55,257 nucleotides of DNA from Candidatus Methanodesulfokora washburnensis (GTDB lineage: Archaea > Korarchaeota > Korarchaeia > Korarchaeales > Korarchaeaceae). The stretch lies in assembly GCF_003947435.1 (NCBI RefSeq), contig NZ_RCOS01000076.1, forward strand, positions 1 to 55,257. The letters run 5' to 3'. Made by a program: the position numbers and the translations under genes. Shown here one piece after another: positions 9,781-17,941 of this stretch. The notes below the pieces were generated by a model. The model had not been told where the DNA came from, made no database searches, and saw only the letters and a program-made list of their open reading frames with translations. Numbering within the stretch: the first letter of the stretch is position 1; the number at the start of each line of letters is the position of its first letter.

Positions 9781-10202
9781 ATGGCGGTAAGAGTGAGGCT
9801 AAGGGTGAAGAGAGGGGAGAAAGCTAGAGAGGTCGTGGCCCTTGTCAACAGCGGATATGAGGCCGATACACCACAGTTAATGATCCCTGCTGGAGTGGCA
9901 GGGAACTGGGGCCTCTGGCCTTCTCCGGATGCAAAGGAGGACTTCTTCGACACAGCAGGAGGACCTGTCAGGGTGTGGATCGTGAGATCTGCAGCTAGAA
10001 TTAAGGCAATAGCTGAAGATGCTGAATCAGGTCCCGTTGAAGCTGACATTGTGATATCACAGCTCATCGCGAGCCTCTTATCAGCAATATTCTGGCAGGC
10101 AAGCTCAGCATTGCTGTTGAGGATTTTTTGGAGGGTCTCTGGAGGTTCAGATGGGAGCCAAAAGAGAGGACAAGGAAAAGCGAGATATCAAGGAAATTTT
10201 AG
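9781..10202 (+). pseudogene. Retropepsin-like (clan AA) protein with internal frameshift
   Basis: From the ATG at 9781 the first 90 or so residues match the archaeal clan AA retropepsin-like family (VALVNSGYEADTPQLMIP, where the aspartic-protease DTG is replaced by NSG). After about 10056-10068 the family sequence continues only in another frame, where the expected C-terminus (REPLIS, LSIAVEDF, GLWRFRWEPKER) reads on to a stop at 10202. One base appears to be missing near ctcatcgcg. The uncorrected frame instead runs with non-family sequence to 10269. It could be a decayed gene or a read error. The Asp-to-Asn change suggests a non-catalytic member even when intact. Confidence 0.7.
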
Positions 10203-10269
10203 GCTCTTTAGAACTAAATTCATAGCTTCTGGAATTTCAAGTTCTGGGATCCAAGAGATGATGTTCTGA

Positions 10270-10968
10270 TCATCTAGACCTCATCATTGCCCTTATCTTC
10301 GGCTCAAAAACATGCCAGAGCCAGTCGGCAAATTCAGCCAGATTCTTTGTCTGGATAAGGACATCACCAGGGCCGGTGATCTCCACAACAAGGCCTTCTC
10401 CGCTCAGCACAAACTCCTTCAACCCACCTATTCTTCTAACTTTGTAAGAACATGTGTCGGAGAAGCCGACTAAATGGAAGTTGTCAACTATGAGGCTCTC
10501 CCCTGCCGATAGATGATGCCTATCTATTGCTCCAAATGTGTTTATGAATAAATTCCCCTTTCCCGATGTCTTTATCATGAAAAGGCCCTGTCCAAATATT
10601 CCCTTTGTGAAGCCCTGCCACTTTATGTCCAGATCAACAGTTGGATCAGATGCTATATATGAGGATCTCTGTATTATGTAGCCGTTGTGGCCATCTAGAA
10701 CAAGCCTCTCTATATCCCCAAGAGGGGCTGCGACAAGCCCCATCTCCCCCGGCCCTCCAACTGCAGTGTAATCGTTCACAAACAATGATTGACCTCCTAG
10801 GACTCCCACCTTTATCGTGTCGAGTATGCCGGCTCTTGCCCTCGTCTTTATCTGAATGTTGGGAGACATGTAGGTCATCGCACCTGCCTCCGCTGTTATC
10901 GTCTCACCTGGATTCATCTTGACAACCAGCATGCTGTAAGAAGGCCTGTACTTTATCTCATATTCCAT
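10270..10968 (-). CDS. AIM24 / TIGR00266 family protein
   Basis: This protein of about 232 residues is a recognisable AIM24-family beta-sandwich: early MxxGExITAEAGAMxYM pattern, then repeats of Gly-rich strands (SLFVNDYTA, GNLFINTFG, VDNFHLVGF) and the GGLKEFVLSGEGLVVEITGPG segment before the end. The family is widespread in prokaryotes and in mitochondria (AIM24); its biochemical role is unsettled. I place the start at the ATG at 10968, just before EYEIKYRPSYSML, rather than seven codons upstream, because family members begin close to that motif. It is a single-gene unit. Confidence 0.85.
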   Translation of the reverse strand: MEYEIKYRPSYSMLVVKMNPGETITAEAGAMTYMSPNIQIKTRARAGILDTIKVGVLGGQSLFVNDYTAVGGPGEMGLVAAPLGDIERLVLDGHNGYIIQRSSYIASDPTVDLDIKWQGFTKGIFGQGLFMIKTSGKGNLFINTFGAIDRHHLSAGESLIVDNFHLVGFSDTCSYKVRRIGGLKEFVLSGEGLVVEITGPGDVLIQTKNLAEFADWLWHVFEPKIRAMMRSR

Positions 10969-11094
10969 AATAGCTTTAGAGGAATGCAAACATATAACTC
11001 TTTCGCGAGCTGAAGGATGGATTTATGCTACCTAAAAAGGCCTTCCATGCTGGAAATAACTTGCTAAATAATACTTCTATTGTAACAATATCTT

Positions 11095-12282
11095 TTATCT
11101 CCTCAGGTTCAGGAGGAAAGCCGGTATATCCTCTTCAGAAAGAACTGTAACATCTCTGGGATATCTTCTGTGAGGCTTTCCAGCCTTAACCTCAACTTTC
11201 AGCTTTCCAGAGATAACATCCACCTCAAGTCCATTCCTCCAGAAGTAAACTTCTCCGAATTCCCTGAGGACATGCTCCTGAACAACCCACTCAAGAAGAG
11301 CTGCTCTTGAGAGATCTGCCCCAAGAAGCTTTGAGAGAGATATTGCGAGGAATGGATCCCTGATGAAGATCTTCTTCTCCCTTCTGTAGAGGATTTTCCC
11401 ATCTTCCTTTAAGTAAGCTACTCCTAGGAGGAACATGTCCTCCATCAGCCTTACATAATCATGGACAGTGTTGTGCGATATTCCAAGATCTCCTGCAATT
11501 GAGTTGAAGCTGATGGCACTGGGAGCCTTCTCTATTATCGATTTAGCTATAAGCCTTAGAAGCTTGGGATTTCTCCCTGCCTTAACTGAGTCCATCTCAA
11601 TGCTGGCAATTAGATCCTCTGAAAACCTTTCATCCCCATTTATGCTCCTGGGAAATCCTCCAGTCTCAAGATATTCATCAAAAGTTGAGAGAATTCTGCT
11701 GTACTCGCTGATCCTTAATTCAACCCCTCTCACCTTTGCATATTCCGGAAAGCTGAGAGGAAGGACCTCTACAGTTCTTCCCATCCCTCTTCTCCCGGGA
11801 AAGGCCTCAGAGAACCCTTTGAACCTGAATGAAGCGGAGCCTAGAAGAACCAAGACATCCCTTTCCAGAAGGCCCAGATCAACATATCCCTTCACTATCC
11901 TCCACCAGCCCTCCAACCCTGTGACCTCATCCAGAAAGATAACAGAGCTCTTCACCCCATTTCTCTCCTTAAACCTCCTGTAGAAGTTCAGGACATTCCT
12001 CAGCTCCTTTGCATCGGAGGCAAGATCGCAACTGAAGTAGAAGATCGATTCTGAGCTTCTTCCCTTCAGGAGCTCCGATATGAGAAGCTTCACTCCTGTT
12101 GTCTTCCCCACCTGTCTAGGTCCCATCACTATGTTCATGGAGAAGGGCTCAAGAGAGATTTTATCTATCCAGGAGGGCCTCCATTTCACCCTGCTTTCAT
12201 TGTATTTCCTCAGATCTCTGTCTCTTGTTTCCCAGTTCTCCCACTCCCACCAGGGATTCTGGGAATATATTAGCTCCTCCAT
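11095..12282 (-). CDS. DUF4143-type AAA ATPase with internal winged helix
   Basis: Counting from the ATG at 12282, the Walker A motif GPRQVGKTT is at 54-62. A Walker B segment (VIFLDEV) follows, then sensor regions, a winged-helix segment (IAGDLGISHNTVHDYVRLMED) and the DUF4143 C-terminal nuclease-like fold (EVDVI then KVEVK, a restriction-endonuclease-like D/ExK pattern). Such ATPases are common accessory proteins of archaea with unclear roles. The ATG at 12282 directly abuts a 20-bp palindrome. An upstream start at 12339 would translate the operators themselves (giving repeated CQYTDK/CQLTDK peptides), so it is rejected. Confidence 0.85.
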   Translation of the reverse strand: MEELIYSQNPWWEWENWETRDRDLRKYNESRVKWRPSWIDKISLEPFSMNIVMGPRQVGKTTGVKLLISELLKGRSSESIFYFSCDLASDAKELRNVLNFYRRFKERNGVKSSVIFLDEVTGLEGWWRIVKGYVDLGLLERDVLVLLGSASFRFKGFSEAFPGRRGMGRTVEVLPLSFPEYAKVRGVELRISEYSRILSTFDEYLETGGFPRSINGDERFSEDLIASIEMDSVKAGRNPKLLRLIAKSIIEKAPSAISFNSIAGDLGISHNTVHDYVRLMEDMFLLGVAYLKEDGKILYRREKKIFIRDPFLAISLSKLLGADLSRAALLEWVVQEHVLREFGEVYFWRNGLEVDVISGKLKVEVKAGKPHRRYPRDVTVLSEEDIPAFLLNLRR

Positions 12283-12334
12283 CTTGTCAGTTAACTGACA
12301 AGATATATAAAAAGCTTTGTCAGTATACTGACAA
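12283..12334 (-). promoter_or_regulatory. Twin perfect palindromes flanking the TATA box of the DUF4143 ATPase gene
   Basis: A perfect 20-bp palindrome CTTGTCAGTTAACTGACAAG (12283-12302) touches the start codon at 12282. A second perfect 18-bp palindrome TTGTCAGTATACTGACAA lies at 12317-12334. Between them is an A+T box (atatataaaaa, 12303-12313), about 26 bases from the ATG, as expected for the TATA box of a leaderless archaeal gene. Centre-to-centre spacing is 33 bases. The shared core is TTGTCAGTxxACTGACAA. This is the geometry of a repressor blocking both TATA binding and the start site. Confidence 0.85.
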
Positions 12335-12557
12335 TACATGACTCGAGAAAAGTATTAAAATCTATCTTTTCACCTTGAAGAGAATGGCGGTGGGGGACAT
12401 CTGGGAGGCCAGGGAGCTTTTCTTAAAAAAGGTTTTTGGGATCTTTCAATCCTCTTTGCATTGAGACGTGTACTCTAACAATCTATCTATGGTGAAGGAC
12501 TTCTATTTAATCCTTTCCACAGATTCCTCTTTCGAATAATGAAGGAAAAAGTTTAAA

Positions 12558-12812
12558 ATGTTCGAGGAAGATTTATATATATTCTCCATTCAGATCCCTT
12601 CACCAAGTATTCGGAAGAGAGTAGACAGAAATAAGGCCGTGGAGATAGCCGAAAGAGTCCTTAAAAGTCTTCCGGAGGAGGAGAGCATAGGAACTCTTCT
12701 TGCAGCCCTCTACATAGCTTCGCTCCATCTGATATCAGTAGGCCTTTCCACAATGCCTGAAACTATGAAGCAGATGCTCAAGCTCATGGAAAAGGAGATG
12801 CCAGGAGGCTGA
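12558..12812 (+). CDS. Small uncharacterised protein upstream of the DNA glycosylase
   Basis: The ATG at 12558 follows an A+T-rich box (aaagtttaaaat) closely. The 84-residue product has a short beta-like N-terminus and then two amphipathic helices with several Met residues near the C-terminus; no motif is recognised. It ends 21 bases before the 3-methyladenine glycosylase gene on the same strand, so the two are probably co-transcribed. A role with the glycosylase is only suggested by position. Confidence 0.55.
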   Translation: MFEEDLYIFSIQIPSPSIRKRVDRNKAVEIAERVLKSLPEEESIGTLLAALYIASLHLISVGLSTMPETMKQMLKLMEKEMPGG

Positions 12813-12833
12813 GATCTTAAAAAGAGGGATTTT

Positions 12834-13406
12834 ATGAAAAAGATACTTGGGCAGGAATTCTTCAGGAGGAGGCCTGATCTAGTTGCAATGGATCTGCTGG
12901 GCAAGGTTATTCTGAACAAGAGAAGGAGAGTTGCGGGCATGATAATTGAAGTGGAGCCCTATTTTGGTCCAGAGGATCCGGCATCTAGGGCTAGGAAGGG
13001 AGGAGATCTGGCTAAAACAATGCAGGGAGAGCCCTGCACCGCTCTTGTTTATGGAGTTCACAAACAGTGGCTTCTCAACATAGTTGCCCATGAGGATGAA
13101 AAGCTGGGAGCAGTATTGATAAGAGGGATAATTCCGATGGATCCGATGACATTCAGGCCTCTTGACAAGCCGATATGGGGACCCGGTCGTGTTACCAAAT
13201 ATCTGGATGTGGACAAGCGTTATCACAAGGCCTTTTTATGCAGTTGCGATCAGGAACTTCAGCTAAGAGATGGATTGAGAATTGATCCTAGTTGCATCAT
13301 CAGGTCAAGGAGAGTTGGAGTTAGGGAAGATCTACCAGAGCCATTTAACTTCAGGATATCCTGCATAGAGGAGATTATGAAGAAACTGCAGTGCACTAAT
13401 GAATGA
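12834..13406 (+). CDS. 3-methyladenine DNA glycosylase (AAG/MPG family)
   Basis: The 190-residue product matches the AAG/MPG family of base-excision repair enzymes that remove alkylated purines. The catalytic segment IIEVEPYFGPEDPASRA (Glu39 aligned with the catalytic Glu of the family ETEAY motif) is followed by the ALVYGVHKQWLLNIVA segment and the GPGRVTKYLDVD region that shapes the DNA-binding surface. A ribosome site GAGGGA lies six bases upstream of the ATG. It follows a small unknown gene by 21 bases. Length agrees with the usual 180-220 residues. Confidence 0.88.
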   Translation: MKKILGQEFFRRRPDLVAMDLLGKVILNKRRRVAGMIIEVEPYFGPEDPASRARKGGDLAKTMQGEPCTALVYGVHKQWLLNIVAHEDEKLGAVLIRGIIPMDPMTFRPLDKPIWGPGRVTKYLDVDKRYHKAFLCSCDQELQLRDGLRIDPSCIIRSRRVGVREDLPEPFNFRISCIEEIMKKLQCTNE

Positions 13407-13525
13407 CAGAAATATTTGATCAGTTTTGTTCCTATTCAAGTGCCTTAAAAATACTAATTTCCCAACTATTAAATCTTAAATGAAAAGCTTATAAGCTATT
13501 GAGTTCAGAACCGAATGGTGACTGA

Positions 13526-14710
13526 GTGAAAGCAGCATTTATCTGGATGCTTTTCCTCATTCCCTTGTTCCTTCCCCTCCAGATCATGACTTCGCAGGCA
13601 ATGCCAGATTTGGAGGTAAGCGACATGAGCTTGGAGCCTTCCATTACCATCCATCAAGGGGATACTCTGACCGTTAAGTGGACTGAAAGGAACATCGGAG
13701 ATGCAGATGCATCTTATAGCGTTGGGATCTATCTGGAAACAAAGGAGTATGAAAAAGGTATCTGTCTAGCTCATTTTCAGCACACTTTGCTTGCAAGAAG
13801 TTCGATGAGTTATTCTGTCAATCTCACTATTCCTCTAGAGCTTCCACCTGGAAAGTATTATATAACTGTATTTGTTAATGACGACAACAAAACCGCAGAA
13901 CTCAACAAGGACAACAATAGGGCAACATGCCCAATATTTGTAGTAGAGGCATATCCAGATCTGAGAGTGCATAATGTGGAGGTTCAACCCTCCTCAATTC
14001 ATCAGGGAGGAGCTATAACAGTAAAGTGGATCGAGTCTAATGCAGGGAAGAAGGCATCGGGGCCGTACAGAACTGGAGTTTACATAGGGGAGACGGAGGG
14101 ATCAGGTTATCTTCTTGGTTCCTTCCAGAGAATTGGTCTGAAGGCAGAAACATGGGCGGAATACACAGCATCTTTCGTTATTTTCGGTCTCCCTCCTGGT
14201 AAATACTTTGTAAACGTGTTCATTGACGACACAAATGGCATAAAAGAGCTCGATGAGAACAATAACATTATAAGCATTCCCATATCCGTCCTGCAATCTA
14301 CATTCACTGTATTCTCATCAGCTGACGCCCAATCCGTCAGGCTTTGCTTCGAATCACCTGTGTTCATGCCGAGCGGAGATATAATAGTCGGTGGACCCTT
14401 TGTAAACTACATGAGCGCTGCTGCAGCAGAGGAATCGGACATAAGCTTCAGAAGAGATGAGCTGATCGTAGAAGGGGCTATTTACAGGAGCAAGTGGCAG
14501 GAGGTGGATTATGCAGTTATACTCATGAAGGGAGGAAAAATATATGTAATGGGAACTCACAGATATGGCACGAGGGCAGCTCTTTTGCTCCTTTCTAGGA
14601 TCCCTACTTTTAGTCAGCGCCCAATTTCTTATATAATAATAAAGTGGCAAGATCTGAATGGAAATAAGGATGTTGAGGTAGAAGAGATAAAGATTCTGAG
14701 GATGGGATGA
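13526..14710 (+). CDS. Secreted CARDB-domain surface protein
   Basis: GTG start at 13526, with GGTGA just upstream. Residues 1-25 form a signal peptide. Two CARDB-type beta-sandwich domains follow (about 28-140 and 146-253), each with the pattern xLxVxxxxxxPSxIHQGxxxTVKWxExNxG, PPGKYxxxVFxDDxNxxxELxxxNN. A C-terminal domain (about 260-394) contains a DIIVGGPFVN segment reminiscent of archaeal S-layer or surface proteins. No C-terminal anchor is seen, so it may be secreted or bound to the S-layer. Single-gene unit between convergent neighbours. Confidence 0.8.
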   Translation: MKAAFIWMLFLIPLFLPLQIMTSQAMPDLEVSDMSLEPSITIHQGDTLTVKWTERNIGDADASYSVGIYLETKEYEKGICLAHFQHTLLARSSMSYSVNLTIPLELPPGKYYITVFVNDDNKTAELNKDNNRATCPIFVVEAYPDLRVHNVEVQPSSIHQGGAITVKWIESNAGKKASGPYRTGVYIGETEGSGYLLGSFQRIGLKAETWAEYTASFVIFGLPPGKYFVNVFIDDTNGIKELDENNNIISIPISVLQSTFTVFSSADAQSVRLCFESPVFMPSGDIIVGGPFVNYMSAAAAEESDISFRRDELIVEGAIYRSKWQEVDYAVILMKGGKIYVMGTHRYGTRAALLLLSRIPTFSQRPISYIIIKWQDLNGNKDVEVEEIKILRMG

Positions 14711-14845
14711 ATTTTTCTCATGTGTGCGCATGTGTTCCTTCTGATTTGCCTCAATAAGGTGAATAGCTGCTATTCAGCAGGAATATAGCCTTTTTCCAGG
14801 CCCATGCTTTATCAATAAACCTTCCTGCTAATATACTTGAATTTA

Positions 14846-15238
14846 TTAAATCCCTATTCTTATTTCTGTTGGTGGTCTGTAAAGCAGACCTGCTTTTTTG
14901 AGGACCTCTCTTCCTATCAGGGGGTTTTTCACGCCGAGTGTTGTGTATGCACTACACATAAACTCTAGATCACCAATCCTAACTATTGCTCTGGAAGTCC
15001 TAAGCTCCACTACTGTTCCAACAGCTGTTCGGGCTGATACCTTTGGTTCCTCAAGTCTGTTAAGTCCGAGGTCTATATACGTACTGAGAGGCACAAGTAT
15101 CCCTCCCTGAAATCCTGTATCAATTATGAACTCCATCTCTAGAGATTTATCGTTCAATGGACTGCGAAGAATGGCCCTGACAACAGGCAGGAAGTTCTGC
15201 TTATCATTCTTAAAGTACGCCGACATATACCTCACCAT
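14846..15238 (-). CDS. Retropepsin-like aspartyl protease domain protein
   Basis: The 130-residue product has the retropepsin-like motif FIIDTGFQGG near residue 40 (catalytic-type Asp-Thr-Gly) and the second half-motif NPLIGREVLKKAGL near 105-120, the arrangement of single-chain-half aspartic proteases that act as homodimers. Its start overlaps the end of the RHH-DUF5678 gene by seven bases (15232-15238), so the two are coupled. Unlike the frameshifted relative at 9781, the DTG is intact, so proteolysis is plausible. A functional pairing (regulator plus protease) is inferred from the overlap. Confidence 0.8.
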   Translation of the reverse strand: MVRYMSAYFKNDKQNFLPVVRAILRSPLNDKSLEMEFIIDTGFQGGILVPLSTYIDLGLNRLEEPKVSARTAVGTVVELRTSRAIVRIGDLEFMCSAYTTLGVKNPLIGREVLKKAGLLYRPPTEIRIGI

Positions 15239-15642
15239 GGCAAGCCCAGCTCCAACTCCTCCTTCTCATAAGGGAGCTTTATTACAAGAGCATTCCTCCT
15301 GCAATTTTCCCTAAAATTCCTCAGAACTTCATCATAGTCGCTGAATATCCCGATAATCCGCTGGTCGCATATAAGAACATATCCCTCTCCATGATTCTTA
15401 AAAATCGATCGATTCTCCCTAAATACCTCAAAGTTTTCCTTGTAAGCTTGCTCAAGCCCTGTCCAAAGTCTAATCTCCTCATAATTTCCTCTGCTCTCAA
15501 GCCATGAACTGACAGCTTCCTCAAATATGGATGCAACAGTTCTTCCCTCTAGGGAAGCATAGGTCTTGACCAGCCTGTAGGTCTCAATGTCAAAATTCTT
15601 AATAGCAACGAGCCTCTTCTTTCCTTGGTTAGACTGGTTCAT
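15232..15642 (-). CDS. Ribbon-helix-helix plus DUF5678 protein
   Basis: The 136-residue protein begins with a ribbon-helix-helix-like segment (RLVAIKNFDIETYRLVKTYASLEGRTVASIFEEAV without a break in pattern, residues 10-48) and ends with a DUF5678-type domain (GEGYVLICDQ and a following IIGIFSDYDEVLR, residues 85-115). RHH proteins bind DNA as dimers and often repress their own promoters. The start codon at 15642 abuts an inverted repeat that overlaps the predicted start site. It is the first gene of a pair with the retropepsin-like protein, an arrangement resembling a toxin-antitoxin operon. Confidence 0.75.
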   Translation of the reverse strand: MNQSNQGKKRLVAIKNFDIETYRLVKTYASLEGRTVASIFEEAVSSWLESRGNYEEIRLWTGLEQAYKENFEVFRENRSIFKNHGEGYVLICDQRIIGIFSDYDEVLRNFRENCRRNALVIKLPYEKEELELGLPW

Positions 15643-15665
15643 CTAGTTACACTAGGTAAACTAGA
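15642..15665 (-). promoter_or_regulatory. Putative RHH operator: inverted repeat with three CTAG at 9-bp spacing
   Basis: TCTAGTT (15642-15648) and AACTAGA (15659-15665) form an inverted repeat. CTAG occurs at 15643, 15652 and 15661, exactly nine bases apart. A TATA-like ttttataat (15674-15682) puts the transcription start near 15650, inside the repeat. The repeat also touches the start codon of the RHH gene. Regularly phased short half-sites fit how ribbon-helix-helix dimers bind side by side, so autoregulation is likely. Confidence 0.65.
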
Positions 15666-15790
15666 TTTACTTGTTTTATAATCTTTTCTCCTCAATTGTT
15701 TGTGGAAGCGTTCACTCGATCTAGAAAGTTTTCAATCCTTTCTAAATAATTAAGCTTGTTAATTTTTCGGTGAGCTCCGTTGTATCTAAT

Positions 15791-16066
15791 TTAGCCTCCT
15801 CCAACTGGTGGGAGAAGCTGTATCTCAGATCCATCGGAGAGCTCCAGATCCATGGATCTGGCAACTCTTCCATTCACTATGACAGTATAATGGGATTTTA
15901 GGCTTCCATCACTGTTGAATATGACAGATGCCTTATCACCAAGTCTTTCTCTCAGAAGCTCCATTGCTTTGCTCAATTTCATCTCATCCAACTGGATCAG
16001 GAGTTCCTTTGATCCTATGACCTCTCTAGCTGTCAAGTAGAACTTGAACTTCACAGTGCCGGGCAC
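15791..16066 (-). CDS. MoaD/ThiS-family ubiquitin-like sulfur carrier
   Basis: The 91-residue product has a beta-grasp pattern and ends LLPPVGGG, matching the PPVxGG tail of MoaD, SAMP and ThiS carriers, whose C-terminal Gly-Gly is adenylated by an E1-like enzyme and loaded with sulfur or joined to Lys. It is most like MoaD (molybdopterin synthase small subunit), but no other cofactor gene lies nearby, so a SAMP-like protein modifier is equally possible. GTG start at 16066; a second GTG four codons later (16054) is an alternative. Confidence 0.8.
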   Translation of the reverse strand: MPGTVKFKFYLTAREVIGSKELLIQLDEMKLSKAMELLRERLGDKASVIFNSDGSLKSHYTVIVNGRVARSMDLELSDGSEIQLLPPVGGG

Positions 16067-16116
16067 GCTGAACGTTGGATAAAAAAATTTATAAAATTTG
16101 TTCTATCCTACAGCAT

Positions 16117-16365
16117 ATGAGCTCAGTTCATCTGAGGATTGCGGTCTTTCTCATCCTTCTCATTCTTGGAACTTCAACTATATTTAGCGGGCTTTTTCTC
16201 TACTTTGCTCCGAGAGGTCCTAGATCAGGTTATTATTATGGAAAGGAGGCATGGAGACAGATCCACTTGTTCTCAGCATTCGCTACTGTGGCAGTGCTAG
16301 TACTTCACTTGCTGTTGAACAGAGGAGCTCTCAGATCCTATTACAACATAGTGAAATCGTCCTGA
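16117..16365 (+). CDS. Small two-helix membrane protein, DUF4405-like
   Basis: From the ATG at 16117 the 82-residue product has two membrane helices (about 7-30 and 52-74). His residues near the second helix (QIHLFSAFATVAVLVLHLLL) recall cytochrome b561/DUF4405 proteins that may bind haem. A strong TATA-like box (atttataaaa, about 16087-16096) lies about 25 bases upstream, which favours this start over a frame extension to 16075 that would run through the promoter. Divergent from the MoaD-like gene. Confidence 0.65.
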   Translation: MSSVHLRIAVFLILLILGTSTIFSGLFLYFAPRGPRSGYYYGKEAWRQIHLFSAFATVAVLVLHLLLNRGALRSYYNIVKSS

Positions 16366-16488
16366 GCCCTTCATCTAATAAAAATTCGGTCTCGCTATTG
16401 ATTCCTTGCTTCACCAAGGAAGATCATTTTTCAAATTCTTTTGAGAAAAATTTAAACGTAAAAACATCAAGCTTTATCGGGGGAGAGA

Positions 16489-16722
16489 ATGGAGGTAACA
16501 GAGGAGCTGAAGCAGAAGGTGTATGAGTATGTTCAGAAGAAGAAAAAGGTGAAGAGCAAGGAGATAGCCGAGGCTCTTAATGTTCAGAAGTCTCTGGTCG
16601 ATAAAGCGGTCTCCATGCTTGTGGATGAAGGTAAGTTGAGCTTTTACTACAATGGCGCTTCTTATGTTGTCACAGTGGAGTATGCGAAGGAGCTTGAGAA
16701 GAAGGAGGAGGAAAAGCCCTGA
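16489..16722 (+). CDS. Small winged-helix DNA-binding protein (77 aa)
   Basis: Residues 5-70 form a compact winged helix: helix 1 (ELKQKVYEYVQKK), a recognition unit (SKEIAEALNVQKSLVDKAVSMLVDEG) and a beta wing (KLSFYYNGASYVVTV), then a Glu/Lys tail. GGGGGAG precedes the ATG by a few bases and a TATA-like aaatttaaac lies further up. The size and shape resemble both archaeal small transcription factors and the sulfite-reduction accessory protein DsrD. No dsr gene is present in the window, so a general regulator is the safer reading. Confidence 0.75.
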   Translation: MEVTEELKQKVYEYVQKKKKVKSKEIAEALNVQKSLVDKAVSMLVDEGKLSFYYNGASYVVTVEYAKELEKKEEEKP

Positions 16723-16791
16723 AATCCCCCATTTTATTTTCTTGACAAAAGCTTTAAAAGCAAATAGAAAGGCGGAGGAAAAGGTGATATG

Positions 16792-17941
16792 ATGGGGGAT
16801 CGTCTTTGGCAGCGTTAGTCCTTGGGAGGTCACAGGTCCTGTCGATTACGACAGGCTTATAGAGGAGTTCGGAACTCAGAGGCTGGATGAAAATCTGGTG
16901 AAAGAGCTGGAGTCCCTTGCTGGGGAAAGCCACTACATGTTAAGAAGAAAGATTTACTACTCTCACAGGGATCTGGATCTTGTTTTGAAAGACTTCAGGG
17001 AGGGAAGAGGGTTCTTTCTCTACACTGGGAGGGGGCCAAGCGGGCCAATGCACATAGGGCACATGATACCTTTCCACTTCACTCAGTGGCTTCAGAAAAG
17101 GTTTAAGGTAAATGTTTACATACAGTTAACAGATGATGAGAAGTTTTTGGAGGAGAAAAGAAGGCTGAGCCTCGAGGAGACGAGGAGATGGTCCTACGAG
17201 AATGCCCTAGACATAATAGCAGTCGGGTTCGATCCAGATAGGACTTTCATATTTCAGGACACTGAGTACATAAGAAACATCTATCCAGCAGTGCTCAAGG
17301 TCGCCAAGAAGGTGAATCTAAGCACTGCTAGAGCAGTTTTCGGCTTTTCCCTCAGCACAAACATAGGCTTAATTTTGTTTCCAGCAATACAGATAGTTCC
17401 AACTTTCTTTGAAAGAAAAAGATGTCTGATACCCGCTGCCATAGATCAAGACCCGTACTGGAGGGTTCAGAGGGATATAGCTGAATCCCTTGGATACAAA
17501 AAGGCGGCTGCCATACACAGCAAGTTTATTCCTCCTCTGACAGGGTTTCAGGGAAAGATGAGCTCCTCAGCTCCTGAAAGTGCTATATACCTGAGCGATC
17601 CTCCTGATGTCGTCAGGACAAAGGTGATGAAGTATGCTTTCTCCGGAGGTCAGCCAACAGCTGAGCTTCACAGGAAGCTTGGAGGAAATCCTGAAATAGA
17701 TGTCCCGTTTCAATGGCTCTACATGTTTCTGGAGGAGGATGACTCCGAGGTGGAGAGAATAAGGGAGGAGTACAGATCCGGAAGGATGCTGACAGGGGAG
17801 CTGAAGGAGATCCTGATAAAGAAGGTGAATGAATATCTTGAGATTCACAGGCAGAGAAGGGAGGAGGCAAAGGAGCTTATAAATACGTTCAAGTATGATG
17901 GGAAGTTGGCAAAGGAGATGTGGGAGAGAGTTATAGACTGA
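16792..17941 (+). CDS. trpS: Tryptophanyl-tRNA synthetase, N-terminal frameshift at a G5 run
   Basis: Archaeal/eukaryotic-type TrpRS: signature GPMHIGHM, Trp/AMP pocket (LIPAAIDQDPYWR) and GKMSSS. An uninterrupted frame begins only at the GTG at 16898, yet the conserved N-terminus (PWEV then VDYDRLIEEFGT) is encoded upstream from about 16820 in the same frame without any usable start codon. The ATGs at 16789 and 16792, just after a GGTGAT ribosome site, are in another frame that stops at 16818. Removing one G from the GGGGG at 16794-16798 joins them into MGIVFGSVSPWEV. As trpS is normally essential and single-copy, an inserted G in the data is the simplest explanation. Corrected length about 382 residues. 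Confidence 0.85.

Noticed and set aside
12283-12339. Start of the DUF4143 ATPase 19 codons upstream (12339)
   Set aside because: Those codons are the twin operators and TATA box; the product would carry repeated TDK peptides made by the palindromes. The ATG at 12282 fits the promoter.
14761-14775. Inverted repeat GAATAGCTGCTATTC as a terminator
   Set aside because: No T-run follows, and archaeal terminators rarely need hairpins; chance cannot be excluded.
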